64,000 nucleotides of DNA from CAJQLB01 sp041392065 (GTDB taxonomy: Bacteria; Bacteroidota; Bacteroidia; Flavobacteriales; Flavobacteriaceae): assembly GCA_041392065.1 (NCBI GenBank), contig JAWKMU010000003.1:496001-560000 (forward strand), written 5' to 3'. The notes beneath the pieces are model-generated. The model searched no databases. It was not told the origin of the DNA and saw nothing but the letters and a program-made list of their open reading frames with translations. A program made the translations under genes and the position numbers. Shown one piece after another: positions 51,532 to 60,524 of this stretch; position 1 is the first letter of the stretch, and every line of letters begins with the position of its first letter.

Positions 51532-53763
51532 ATGCTACATTTTATCTTACAAACCATCGCGTTCCAGTTGTTCTTTTTAATCATCTACGATGTATTTTTA
51601 AAGAAAGAAACTTTTTTTAATTGGAATAGAGCTTATTTATTACTCACTGCAATCCTTTCTGTGGCTTTGCCATTCATTAAAATACAAAGCTTTAAAAATG
51701 TGGTTCCAAAAGAATTTGTCTTAACACTACCAGAAGTCACCATTGGGAATGTTCAAAACATAGATACTAATCAAGCTGTTGAAATTGTAGCAACAGAATC
51801 TTCAAAATTTCAATGGTCCTGGGAATCAGTGTTTTATTTAGGAGCTTTAATAGCACTCTTTATTTTTATAGTTAAGCTCTTTAAAATAGCCACATTAATT
51901 TACCAAAACCCAAAGTATTGGCATAATAATTTACGCATTGTAACCTTATTAAAAAGCAATGTAGCATTTTCTTTTTTTTATTATGTGTTTTTGGGCGAAC
52001 ACATAAAAGAAACAGATAAACCTGCAATTTTAAAACACGAATCTGTACACGTTAACCAAAAGCACACTTTAGATTTGTTGTTTTTTGAACTTCTTAGAAT
52101 TGTATTCTGGTTCAACCCATTAATCTATATGTATCAAAGCAGAATAGCATCCTTACACGAGTTTATTGCAGATGCCGAAGCTATAAAATCACAAAGTAAA
52201 AACGAATACTATCAAGATTTGTTAAGCCAAATTTTTGAAACCGAAAACGTATCGTTCATCAATGCGTTTTATAAAAAATCATTAATCAAAAAACGAATTG
52301 TTATGTTAAGTAGAGCAAAATCAAAACAAACGCAGTTAATCAAATACGCATTATTAATTCCTTTGGTGTTTGGTATGTTATTGTACACATCGTCTTATTC
52401 GCAAGATTCAACTTCTAATATTGAGAAAGTGAGTCAAGAAATGACTGATGAAGAACTCAGAGATAAATATTATGTGGAAATGTTGGACTTATATAGTTCT
52501 GGAAAAATTCAAGAACTGTCTGAATTTAACAAAAGTCTGAGTATAAAATACCTTAACACTAAAGAAGAATATTACAAATTTCAAGCATCAATGAGAGTTC
52601 TGTTTGATAAAATGGGTGACACTTATTCTGGAGACAAAAGCTCTTTCGAAGCAAAAATAAATAAAACTTATGCTGAATACCTCGAATGGAAAAAAACAGA
52701 CGAAGCCAAAGAGATATGGGAAAACAATACTTATGGTGGAGTTTTAAAAATGGTAGTAGCTAATATTGGAAGTCTTACTGATGAAGAGCAAAAACGTTAT
52801 GATAATTTAAAACAAATGATGTTTAAAGATGATAATTATCATTCCATATTAATTTCTGATGGATTTAACTCATTTAAAATAGAAGAAACCGAATCATCCA
52901 AAAAAGAAAACGATAAGATTATTGATGTAAAAGAAACCCAAATACAAGACCAAATTGAAGTCCCTTTTGCAGTCATCGAAAAAACTCCTGTTTATCCTGG
53001 TTGCGAAAACATAACAGACACAAAAGAACAAAGAAAGTGTATGGCTAATAAAATTAGTGAATTTGTACAAAAATACTTTAATGCAGACTTAGCAAGGCAA
53101 AAACAGCTTACAGGCAGACAACGTATTAGTGTAGTTTTTAAAATAGACACTTTAGGTAACATTACTGGAATACGTTCTAGAGCAGCGCATCCAGATTTAG
53201 AAACCGAAGCAGAACGTGTTATTGGTTTACTTCCTAAAATGCAACCTGGGAAGCAAAAAGGGCATAAAGTAGTTGTACCTTACTCATTACCTATTGTTTT
53301 TCAAGTTGCCGAAGGCTCTAATGATTCAGTAGAGAAAGCAAACTCAGACGAAAAAACGAAGTATGAGAAAAGTTTAGAAGAGCTTAAAAATTATTCAGAT
53401 AAAAATAGTGTTCCTTTTGCTTTGGTTGATAAAATACCATTGTTGCCAAGTTGTAAAAACATTGAGACTAAGAGTGAACAACAAAATTGTGTTTCTGACG
53501 AAATCATAAAATTTACTCAAAAAAACTTCAACACAGATTTGGCTGCTAAACTGGGTCTAAAAGGGCAGAATCGTATTTCAATTGTATTTATAATAAACGA
53601 AAATGGCGAGGCTATGGTTGATAAAGTAAGAGCTCCACATCCTGAGTTAGAATTAGAAGCAAAGAGAGTTGTTGAGTTGCTACCAAAATTTATTCCTGGA
53701 GAGCATAAAGGCAAAAAAGTTAATGTATCTTATTCGCTTCCAATTGTGTTTATGATTAAATGA
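51532..53763 (+). CDS. M56 (BlaR1-like) metallopeptidase with two TonB C-terminal-type domains
   Basis: A 743-residue membrane protein. Residues about 1-300 form the M56 module: three N-terminal TM helices, HESVHVNQKH (zinc HExxH, about 169-173), FNPLIYMYQSR and HEFIADAEA, then a fourth TM near 280. A helical linker follows. Two homologous C-terminal repeats of about 110 residues start PVYPGCENI (about 484) and PLLPSCKNI (about 640); each has Cys pairs, RISVVFKI or RISIVFII and a final PYSLPIVF or SYSLPIVF, like TonB C-terminal domains. It overlaps the next gene by 4 bp. It probably senses envelope damage and relays it to the BlaI-type repressor. Confidence 0.9.
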   Translation: MLHFILQTIAFQLFFLIIYDVFLKKETFFNWNRAYLLLTAILSVALPFIKIQSFKNVVPKEFVLTLPEVTIGNVQNIDTNQAVEIVATESSKFQWSWESVFYLGALIALFIFIVKLFKIATLIYQNPKYWHNNLRIVTLLKSNVAFSFFYYVFLGEHIKETDKPAILKHESVHVNQKHTLDLLFFELLRIVFWFNPLIYMYQSRIASLHEFIADAEAIKSQSKNEYYQDLLSQIFETENVSFINAFYKKSLIKKRIVMLSRAKSKQTQLIKYALLIPLVFGMLLYTSSYSQDSTSNIEKVSQEMTDEELRDKYYVEMLDLYSSGKIQELSEFNKSLSIKYLNTKEEYYKFQASMRVLFDKMGDTYSGDKSSFEAKINKTYAEYLEWKKTDEAKEIWENNTYGGVLKMVVANIGSLTDEEQKRYDNLKQMMFKDDNYHSILISDGFNSFKIEETESSKKENDKIIDVKETQIQDQIEVPFAVIEKTPVYPGCENITDTKEQRKCMANKISEFVQKYFNADLARQKQLTGRQRISVVFKIDTLGNITGIRSRAAHPDLETEAERVIGLLPKMQPGKQKGHKVVVPYSLPIVFQVAEGSNDSVEKANSDEKTKYEKSLEELKNYSDKNSVPFALVDKIPLLPSCKNIETKSEQQNCVSDEIIKFTQKNFNTDLAAKLGLKGQNRISIVFIINENGEAMVDKVRAPHPELELEAKRVVELLPKFIPGEHKGKKVNVSYSLPIVFMIK

Positions 53764-54890
53764 GAAAACTTATAATTATATTTTCAATAGTCATATTAAA
53801 AACCGAAGCTCAAACTTCGGTTTTACAGCTTGCAGATAGTTTGTACTTACATGGTAATTACAGCAAAGCCATAGAGGCTTACAAAAGTTATAATAATCAA
53901 GATGAAGTTTACCAAAGCATAGCGAAAGCTTACATTGCTTTGGGTAATTATGATGAAGCTTTACTCAATTACGAAAACAGCTTAAAAACAAATTCAAAAG
54001 ATGCTTTAGTGTTATTTGATTATGGAAAATTATTATCAAAGGTAAAAAGATATAAAGAAGCCTTAGAAGTATTTTACCAGCTTATCGACATCGATTACAA
54101 AAACCCAAATTACCATTACGAAAGTGGTTTGGTATTACAACAATTAGGTGACTCCACAGATCAAAACAGATTCCGAAATGCGTATGATTTAGATAATACG
54201 CATCAAAAAGCCATTTTTCAAATAGCCAAGTTTCATTTAATAAAACGTCAACATAACATAGTAGATAAATATGTGGATATTGGACTGAGCTTCTATGAAA
54301 ATAACAAAGAACTAATTAGCCTAAAAGCGCAAAACTTCTATTGGAAAGAAGATTATGAAAACGCAGCCAAATGGTTTGAAAGACTAATAGAGCTCAATGA
54401 ATCATCACAATTTATCCATGAGAAATTGAGTTTTTGTTATGACAGAATTTATGAACCACAAAAAGCAATAGAGCATCAACTTTTAGCTGTAAAATATGAT
54501 CCAAAAAACGCAACTAATTTGTTTATTCTGGGTCAGTTATACGAACGTGTTAGTGATTATGAAAATGTAGTAAAATATTATAAAGAATCCATTGAAATAC
54601 AAGACATTCCTTTAGACCATGAGTATATTAAACTAGCAACAGCTTACAATTTAATAGACAAACAAAAGGAAGCTATTGATGCTTTTAAGAGAGCCATTGA
54701 TGAAAACCCTAACAACCACCAAGCACAATTTTTCTTGGTGCTTACTTTAGATAAATATTATAAAGATATTGATGCACGCATTAAACTTTTTGAAAACTAT
54801 AAGGACAAATTTCCTGAAAGCCCTTTTAGAGTTATAGCAGAACGAAAACTTACCGAACTCAAGGAAGAAAGGCACATGAAAACAGATTGA
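53760..54890 (+). CDS. Secreted TPR protein
   Basis: A 376-residue protein with a probable signal peptide (ends KTEAQ) and about eight TPR units over most of its length (SLYLHGNYSKAIEAY; AYIALGNYDEALLNYENSL; YGKLLSKVKRYKEALEVFYQL; ATAYNLIDKQKEAIDAFKRAI). It is a protein-interaction scaffold, probably periplasmic. Its start overlaps the stop of the M56 gene (ATGA), so it is in the blaI-like operon and may help the sensor. Confidence 0.82.
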   Translation: MRKLIIIFSIVILKTEAQTSVLQLADSLYLHGNYSKAIEAYKSYNNQDEVYQSIAKAYIALGNYDEALLNYENSLKTNSKDALVLFDYGKLLSKVKRYKEALEVFYQLIDIDYKNPNYHYESGLVLQQLGDSTDQNRFRNAYDLDNTHQKAIFQIAKFHLIKRQHNIVDKYVDIGLSFYENNKELISLKAQNFYWKEDYENAAKWFERLIELNESSQFIHEKLSFCYDRIYEPQKAIEHQLLAVKYDPKNATNLFILGQLYERVSDYENVVKYYKESIEIQDIPLDHEYIKLATAYNLIDKQKEAIDAFKRAIDENPNNHQAQFFLVLTLDKYYKDIDARIKLFENYKDKFPESPFRVIAERKLTELKEERHMKTD

Positions 54891-54936
54891 TTGCATTCAT
54901 CAAAAAAATCGTATTTTTCGGCTTCAGTATACAACA

Positions 54937-55413
54937 ATGAAGCATCTTACTGTTTTTGTTTTAATTTTTTGCCTTTTCTCTTGCGATTATTTCGATAAGA
55001 AAAAGGTGAATTCACAAGACATTGTCAATGAAGAACTACAAGCCTTCAACTGGAACGAAGTGGACGAATATCCAAGCTTTAAAGCCTGTGAGTCTTTAAG
55101 TTCTAAACAAGAAAACAAACAGTGTTTTGAGATTATACTAACAAATCATATTACCAAAAGATTAGGCAATCAATTTATTGTGGTTACTGAAAATGTTGAA
55201 GATACTGTGTTGATAAAATTTCATATTTCTGAAGTAGGAAACCTTAGCGTTCTTAACATAAAAAACAAAGAAGAAACCAAAGAACAAATCCCAAATTTAG
55301 ATTCACTTTTACTTAAAAGTTTAGACAGTTTACCAGAGATTTTTCCAGCGATAAAACGAGGTCAGCAAGTAAAAACTGAGTTTACCCTACCAATTGTTAT
55401 ACAAGTGAACTAA
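54937..55413 (+). CDS. TonB C-terminal-like lipoprotein
   Basis: A 158-residue protein with a lipoprotein signal ending FCLFSCDYF (Cys about 16). The rest resembles one C-terminal repeat of the M56 protein: YPSFKACESLSSKQENKQCFE with the same two Cys, VLIKFHISEVGNLSVL, PAIKRGQQVKTEFTLPIVIQV at the end. So it looks like a stand-alone paralogue of the sensor's TonB-like domain, presumably by duplication. It is the last gene of the blaI-like run (46 bp after the TPR gene) and overlaps the convergent gene by 4 bp. Confidence 0.78.
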   Translation: MKHLTVFVLIFCLFSCDYFDKKKVNSQDIVNEELQAFNWNEVDEYPSFKACESLSSKQENKQCFEIILTNHITKRLGNQFIVVTENVEDTVLIKFHISEVGNLSVLNIKNKEETKEQIPNLDSLLLKSLDSLPEIFPAIKRGQQVKTEFTLPIVIQVN

Positions 55414-56150
55414 AACCTAATAGAGAGCCTGTTCATTAATCTTAGAATTTCAACATACAACCATACCAAAGACACTAAAAGTCCCCAAGTTGCAATCCAT
55501 TCTTTCTGTTTAGGAGCTTTGTTTTTTTGGCGTTCTATGTAAGAGAAGTCGAGTAGTAGAGTAAAAGCAGCTACTATGGCAGCTATGACATTAAATACTA
55601 TGGCTGTCCAAGATGTTCCCCAAAGAAAAGATTTAATACCAAAAAGACTTAATATCCAAGAAATTATATATACCAAAAATATGCTGGCAGCAGCAGTAAT
55701 TATAACACTTCTAAGTTTTTTGGTCACAACGATAATCCGTATTTGGTACAAGATTAAAATAGTAAAGAATGTTATTATGGTGACACCAATGGCTTGGTAT
55801 GGTAACTCAGGAAACTTGGCTCTAATATAAGCGCTAAAACCACCTAAAAAACAACCTTTGGCAATGCAGTAAAGAGGCACCAAAAATGGAGCCCAATGAT
55901 GCCTGACCGAAATTACAATACCAATTACTATAGAGGCTAACATACCACCAAGTGTAAACCACCTTGTATTTACACCATTATTATAAAGTTGCCAAACATA
56001 TACTGTAATAGCTGCAATTGTGATGATACAAAGTAAGGATTTAACAAAAATACCCAACACAGACATTTTTTTTGCTGAGTTTGAATTATTGCCCCAAAAA
56101 TAATCTGTGAATGCTGGATTTGATGTTTTAAAATTGCTTAATCTACTCAT
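55410..56150 (-). CDS. Bax inhibitor-1/YccA family protein
   Basis: A 246-residue inner-membrane protein with seven TM segments and family features: NPAFTDYFW near the N-terminus, GMLASIVIGIVISVRHHWAPFLVPLYCIAKGCFLGGFSAYI, and the C-terminal FTLLLDFSYIERQKN and WIATWGLLVSLVWLYVEILRLMNRL with the conserved acid pair. These proteins act in calcium leak and proteostasis in other systems; the bacterial role is unsettled. It overlaps the upstream outer-membrane gene by 4 bp. Confidence 0.92.
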   Translation of the reverse strand: MSRLSNFKTSNPAFTDYFWGNNSNSAKKMSVLGIFVKSLLCIITIAAITVYVWQLYNNGVNTRWFTLGGMLASIVIGIVISVRHHWAPFLVPLYCIAKGCFLGGFSAYIRAKFPELPYQAIGVTIITFFTILILYQIRIIVVTKKLRSVIITAAASIFLVYIISWILSLFGIKSFLWGTSWTAIVFNVIAAIVAAFTLLLDFSYIERQKNKAPKQKEWIATWGLLVSLVWLYVEILRLMNRLSIRF

Positions 56151-57022
56151 AAAATAAATTTATATCCTATTGCAAAACTGGTAGAAAAATTGCCTTCGTT
56201 TTCAAGAAGTAAAGCAAAAAGTTCATTGTAAGTAATGCTTAAAAAACTGGTTTCAGAAAGCTTAATATCTGCTCCTATTCCAAAGGAGAAAGGTGCTTCA
56301 AAACCGTTGCTTTTTATTTCACCCATTTCAAACTGATCCAAATCATTTAAAATAACACCTTCAATTTTGGTAAAAACGTATTGAGCTAAATCTAAACTTG
56401 TATAAATACTAAACGTATCTTGGTTAACAAACCTAAATCTGTAACCAATAACCAAATGTGTTGCTGAATAATCAAACTTATCTGTTGAAAAGACTTGCCT
56501 TCCTTGAAAGTAAATGGAATGTCTTGGTAAAGTTACAGATTCAGAAAGTTCAAATTCAAAACCCAAAACAGGATTGCTTACATTATCTGGATTTATCACA
56601 TAAGGACTATTGGTAATACCTCCAAAAGTACTAAAACGAGTTAAAAGTTTAGCTTTAGGCTTTTCCCTGTAGTTTGAATCTAAAGAGGCATTATAAGCTT
56701 CAATATAATCACTTAAACTGAATAGGGTTAATTTTACTTTTGATGCGCTTGCTGCAGCTTCAGGTGTAATGCCTTCTAAAATAGTTTTGTATTCTTCTTT
56801 GTACTTTTTGTTGCTGTCCTTAGTATTGGTAAGCTCAACAATAGCATCACCTTTTTTTGCAAAATAGCGATATTTTCCGTCAATAATATTCCACAATAAA
56901 TCAATGGTTCCAGAGACTTCTGTTTTAAGCTCGTAAGATGTACCATTAACAATATAAGTTTCTTGAGAAAAGCTTGTAAATGTGATAAAACACAAAGTAA
57001 AACTTAAAATGTAGTTCTTCAT
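56147..57022 (-). CDS. Outer-membrane beta-barrel-like secreted protein
   Basis: A 291-residue protein with a signal peptide (ends ITFTSFSQ). The N-terminal part is soluble (ELKTEVSGTIDLLWNIIDG, KYRYFAKKGDAIVEL); the C-terminal two thirds alternate in beta-strand fashion (HSIYFQGRQVF, THLVIGYRFRF, FSFGIGADIKLSETSFLSITYNEL) and it ends IGYKFIL, an aromatic/hydrophobic C-terminus typical of barrels. Probably an outer-membrane protein of unknown role. It shares a 4-bp overlap with the Bax-inhibitor-like gene. Confidence 0.7.
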   Translation of the reverse strand: MKNYILSFTLCFITFTSFSQETYIVNGTSYELKTEVSGTIDLLWNIIDGKYRYFAKKGDAIVELTNTKDSNKKYKEEYKTILEGITPEAAASASKVKLTLFSLSDYIEAYNASLDSNYREKPKAKLLTRFSTFGGITNSPYVINPDNVSNPVLGFEFELSESVTLPRHSIYFQGRQVFSTDKFDYSATHLVIGYRFRFVNQDTFSIYTSLDLAQYVFTKIEGVILNDLDQFEMGEIKSNGFEAPFSFGIGADIKLSETSFLSITYNELFALLLENEGNFSTSFAIGYKFIL

Positions 57023-57077
57023 AATTTTTTATAATTTGGGCACTTAGGTAAAGCTATAAAAAATAAATGACAACACC

Positions 57078-58211
57078 TTATTTTTTAAAACTACGACCTT
57101 TCCATTTGTAGCTAAAAAACATAGTATAACAACTCACAGCAACTACAAAAAAAGGATATATTAAACTGTTAAGCAGATAATATTTTAAACTTGAATTTTG
57201 ATTGAATAAGTATGATGATTTATAAATAAAAACAAAGTCAATACAAAATTTAATAATAAATAAAATACTTAAAAATTGCCACGAGATTAAACCTAAAATT
57301 GAAAACACAAAACAAACTACTAACGATGCATTCATCATTAAAACAATAAGCGCAAGAATTTTACTAAATAGGTTGTTGTACGTTGAAGTTTTTGAAGCCC
57401 AACGAACACGCTGATTAAAAAGAGCTTTTAAAGTGGCTTCAGGCTTTGTAAAAACAATGGCACTTTTAGATTTTAAATATTGTACATCTTTAGAGTAATG
57501 TTTAATCACTTTTTCCATAAAAAACAAGTCATCTCCACTTGCAATAGTTGTGTTGCCACAAAACCCATTAAGCTCTTTAAAAGTCTGTTTTTTATAACAT
57601 AGATTGGCTCCATTGCATAAAAACGGATTACCAATGCCAAAGCCACCAACAGTTGCTGTTTGCAAGCTTAAAAAATCATGTAATTGAAAATTATCCAGTA
57701 AAGATTTTGAAACTTTATAACCTACAGGAGCAACAATAAGTTTTGGAGTTTTATCTTGTATAAATGCATCAAAACTTTTAAGCCATAATTCTGGAACAAT
57801 ACAATCTGCATCTGTAGTTACAATCCATTCAAAATTAGAATGAGAAATTGCGGTTGCAATAGCATCTTTTTTTGGTGAAGCGCTGTGCCTTTTATTTTTT
57901 AAGATGCTTATCCTGAGGTTGTTTTGTTGATTTTTTTTCAAAAAAGATTGAATGATTTCAACAGAATCATCTTCAGAGTCATCATTGACCAGTATTATTT
58001 CAAAAAGATGTTTTGGATACTCTAAAGCCTTTAGTGATTGTAACAATGCTTTTAAATTATGACCTTCATTTCTAAAAGGTATAACTATTGAAAACCTTGA
58101 AATTGGATTTTTAGATTTTAATTTAAAAGTCCTTACCTTACTGTAAGAAAAGTATAAAACACTTATAAAAATGACGTAAATGGCTGTTATGAAAGTGAAC
58201 AAAATTGTCAT
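57078..58211 (-). CDS. Glycosyltransferase family 2 (membrane)
   Basis: A 377-residue GT2 enzyme. It has an N-terminal TM helix, then the catalytic domain: FSIVIPFRNEGHNL, IILVNDDSEDDS, IVTTDADC (DxD) near residue 130, the acceptor/processivity motif QRVRWASKTSTY near 264, and three C-terminal TM helices. This matches bacterial GT2 enzymes that build polysaccharides or glycolipids. It overlaps the flippase-like gene downstream in the run by 4 bp, so they act together. Confidence 0.88.
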   Translation of the reverse strand: MTILFTFITAIYVIFISVLYFSYSKVRTFKLKSKNPISRFSIVIPFRNEGHNLKALLQSLKALEYPKHLFEIILVNDDSEDDSVEIIQSFLKKNQQNNLRISILKNKRHSASPKKDAIATAISHSNFEWIVTTDADCIVPELWLKSFDAFIQDKTPKLIVAPVGYKVSKSLLDNFQLHDFLSLQTATVGGFGIGNPFLCNGANLCYKKQTFKELNGFCGNTTIASGDDLFFMEKVIKHYSKDVQYLKSKSAIVFTKPEATLKALFNQRVRWASKTSTYNNLFSKILALIVLMMNASLVVCFVFSILGLISWQFLSILFIIKFCIDFVFIYKSSYLFNQNSSLKYYLLNSLIYPFFVVAVSCYTMFFSYKWKGRSFKK

Positions 58212-59200
58212 TCTGATTCGAGTTTTCTTGCAGATCGCATTAAGTTACTTGAATTAAAACGCAACACGAAAAAGCTTCCAATGATACTAGGAATTACAAA
58301 ATTTAAAATCCACATTAAGGTAATAATACTTAAAACAGTCAAATCGTTTACACCAACAATTTCAAAAATATATAAAGCCACACTTCCTTTTACAACCACA
58401 TCAAAAATAAAGACAGATGGAATAATTGAAGCTGCTAAATACATGGTTGTTATAACAACCATGGCATTAAAATAATAAACTTCTACACCAAAAAGATTGA
58501 GAAGAACATAAAACTGATATGAAAAAACGATATATCTAATTACAGAAAACACGGCATTTTTTAGATGTGTTTTTCGAGATATGCCTATAATAAAATCAAT
58601 TACTTTTTTAAAAGAAAACCCTTTTATAGTAAAGGTGTTTTGTTTAGCACCAAAAATAGCAAACGATAAAATCGTTGCAATAATAATTATAAATCTGCCT
58701 AATTTATAGTAAGATATTTCTGGGTTATAAGTGTAAATAAAAAAGCTTAACCCAATCATTCCAAACAAAGTTGTTACACTCATTTGCATCATGTGACTCA
58801 GTAAATTGAGTAGTATGATTTTAGGTCGTTTTGATGATTTGTAGTAAATAGCTTTAGCTGCATAATCACCAATTCTGTTAGGTGTAAAAAGAGATGCAGT
58901 TAAAGCTGCTAAAGATTGTTTTGCCGCATTAACAAAAGAAATTTTATCTATGATTTGAACTAAATTTTGCCATTTTAAAATTTCAAAAAACCAGTTCAAA
59001 CCAGTTAAAAACAGTAAAAAAAATGTAGTTTTTAGTGAAAAAACATCATTTTTTATTAAAAAATCAATAAAAACCTTAAAATTTAAATGTTGGTTTGTCG
59101 TTAATCTATTATGGATAAAATAAAAAGCACCAATTACTATGCTTAACTTAATAAGCATAAAGAACAATTGTTTAGTTTTGTATGAAAGTCCACCAATCAT
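58208..59200 (-). CDS. Lysylphosphatidylglycerol synthase-like (UPF0104) membrane protein
   Basis: A 330-residue polytopic protein with about eight TM segments and the UPF0104/AglD pattern (AALTASLFTPNRIGDYAAKAIYY near residue 98; AASIIPSVFIFDVVVKGSVALYIFEIVG near 255). The C-terminal catalytic half of a true MprF is missing, so it is a flippase-type or helper protein. It is adjacent to and overlaps a GT2 gene, fitting lipid-linked sugar handling at the membrane. Confidence 0.83.
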   Translation of the reverse strand: MIGGLSYKTKQLFFMLIKLSIVIGAFYFIHNRLTTNQHLNFKVFIDFLIKNDVFSLKTTFFLLFLTGLNWFFEILKWQNLVQIIDKISFVNAAKQSLAALTASLFTPNRIGDYAAKAIYYKSSKRPKIILLNLLSHMMQMSVTTLFGMIGLSFFIYTYNPEISYYKLGRFIIIIATILSFAIFGAKQNTFTIKGFSFKKVIDFIIGISRKTHLKNAVFSVIRYIVFSYQFYVLLNLFGVEVYYFNAMVVITTMYLAASIIPSVFIFDVVVKGSVALYIFEIVGVNDLTVLSIITLMWILNFVIPSIIGSFFVLRFNSSNLMRSARKLESE

Positions 59201-59248
59201 GTATCAAAAAAAGTCCTAGTAATCACAAATTAAAACTATTATTGTAAA

Positions 59249-59890
59249 ATGACATCATTAAACAATAAATATCATATGTACTTAACCTATTTGGCATTTT
59301 TGTGTCTTGTAACTTTAAGTTATGGACAGCGCGATACAGAAAGATTTAGAATGCAATTTGCAGTCGGAGTTAATAATCCAATAGATAATGGTGAAAATGA
59401 TGGTTATTATAGCAAATCACTAAATTTACCAACCGTTAACTTAGGGTTTCAGTACATGTTTAAGCCCAATTTAGGTGCAATCCTTGATTTTGGTTTTAAC
59501 AGATCTAAAAGTGCAGATGGTTCTCAAGAATTTAAGCTAAATTATTCTCGAGTTAATGTTCAAGTGGCTTACGACTTTACAGATGCATTAAATTTCTTAC
59601 CTGAACCAATGTCTATCCAAGCACATGCTGGACCAGGAATAAGTTTTACAAAACCTTTAAGCAATGATTCTAGTAATAAATATACCTTTTTAAACGTGTT
59701 AGCAGGACTGGAATTAAGGTATAAAGTTTCTAGAACTTTAGCTGTTTTAGGAGATTTTGGTTATGCTAAATCCTTGTCAGGCAAAGACAAGTATGATATA
59801 GAAATTGATGGTTTTTCTTTTAATGGCGATTTAGTTTATGCTACCTTTGGAATCTCAGTAGCTATTAGCGGATGCAGATATTGTAATTAA
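59249..59890 (+). CDS. Outer-membrane beta-barrel protein
   Basis: A 213-residue OmpA/OprF-type small barrel. A signal peptide ends TLSYGQ (start at ATG 59249 or at Met10, 59276), followed by strands such as FRMQFAVGVNNPIDNG, NLGFQYMFKPNLGAILDFGFN, RVNVQVAYDFTD, FLNVLAGLELRYKVS, and YATFGISVAIS. The role is not predictable. It shares the TAATG junction with ruvC. Confidence 0.8.
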   Translation: MTSLNNKYHMYLTYLAFLCLVTLSYGQRDTERFRMQFAVGVNNPIDNGENDGYYSKSLNLPTVNLGFQYMFKPNLGAILDFGFNRSKSADGSQEFKLNYSRVNVQVAYDFTDALNFLPEPMSIQAHAGPGISFTKPLSNDSSNKYTFLNVLAGLELRYKVSRTLAVLGDFGYAKSLSGKDKYDIEIDGFSFNGDLVYATFGISVAISGCRYCN

Positions 59891-60450
59891 TGGATAAGGA
59901 AAAAATTATTTTAGGCATAGACCCTGGAACTACAATTATGGGTTTTGGACTTATCAAAGTGCAAAACAAAAAGATGGAGTTTATGCAACTTAATGAACTT
60001 GACCTAAAAAAATACAGTGACCATTACTTAAAACTAAAACTTATTTTTGAACGTACAATAGAACTTATCGATACTCATCATCCAGATGAAATTGCTATAG
60101 AAGCACCATTTTATGGTAAAAATGTACAAAGTATGCTCAAACTTGGTCGAGCACAAGGTGTCGCTATGGCAGCAGGTTTATCGAGACAAATCCCAATTAC
60201 TGAATATTTGCCTAAGAAAATAAAAATGGCAATTACAGGAAATGGAAATGCCAGCAAGGAACAAGTGGCAAAAATGTTGCAAAGCTTGTTAGACCTTAAA
60301 ACCTTACCCAAAAATTTAGATGCCACAGATGGTTTAGCTGCTGCAGTTTGTCATTTTTATAATTCTGGAAAAGTAAGTTTTGGGAAAAGTTATTCTGGTT
60401 GGGAAAGTTTTGTTAAACAAAATCCGAATAAAGTAAGCAGTAAACAGTAA
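59890..60450 (+). CDS. ruvC: Holliday junction resolvase RuvC
   Basis: A 186-residue RuvC, the endonuclease resolving Holliday junctions with RuvAB. The acidic catalytic set is in order: GIDPGTTIMGFGLI (Asp about 9), IAIEAPFYGKNVQSMLKLGRAQGV (Glu about 71), and the C-terminal LDATDGLAAAVCHF (two Asp). The reading frame ends NKVSSKQ inside a low-complexity AGTAAACAGT stretch. It overlaps the barrel protein gene by one base. Confidence 0.95.
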   Translation: MDKEKIILGIDPGTTIMGFGLIKVQNKKMEFMQLNELDLKKYSDHYLKLKLIFERTIELIDTHHPDEIAIEAPFYGKNVQSMLKLGRAQGVAMAAGLSRQIPITEYLPKKIKMAITGNGNASKEQVAKMLQSLLDLKTLPKNLDATDGLAAAVCHFYNSGKVSFGKSYSGWESFVKQNPNKVSSKQ

Positions 60451-60521
60451 CAGTTTACAGTTTTGTAAAGCAAACAAATAGAATTTAAATTGACTGAAGA
60501 CTGCTACTGAATACTGAAAAT
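60430..60521. repeat. Low-complexity CAGT/ACTGAA repeat
   Basis: GTAAGCAGTAAACAGTAACA then GTTTACAGTT, and 30 bp later a run of ACTGAAGACTG and ACTGAATACTGA units. GTAAAC/GTTTAC forms a short hairpin. It covers the last codons of ruvC and the gap to hemW. It looks like a decayed simple repeat. Confidence 0.5.
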
Positions 60522-60524
60522 TAA

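Noticed and set aside
51169..53763. blaI/blaR-like genes as a beta-lactam resistance operon
   Set aside because: No beta-lactamase or penicillin-binding gene in the operon, and the sensor ends in TonB-type domains instead of a penicillin-binding domain.
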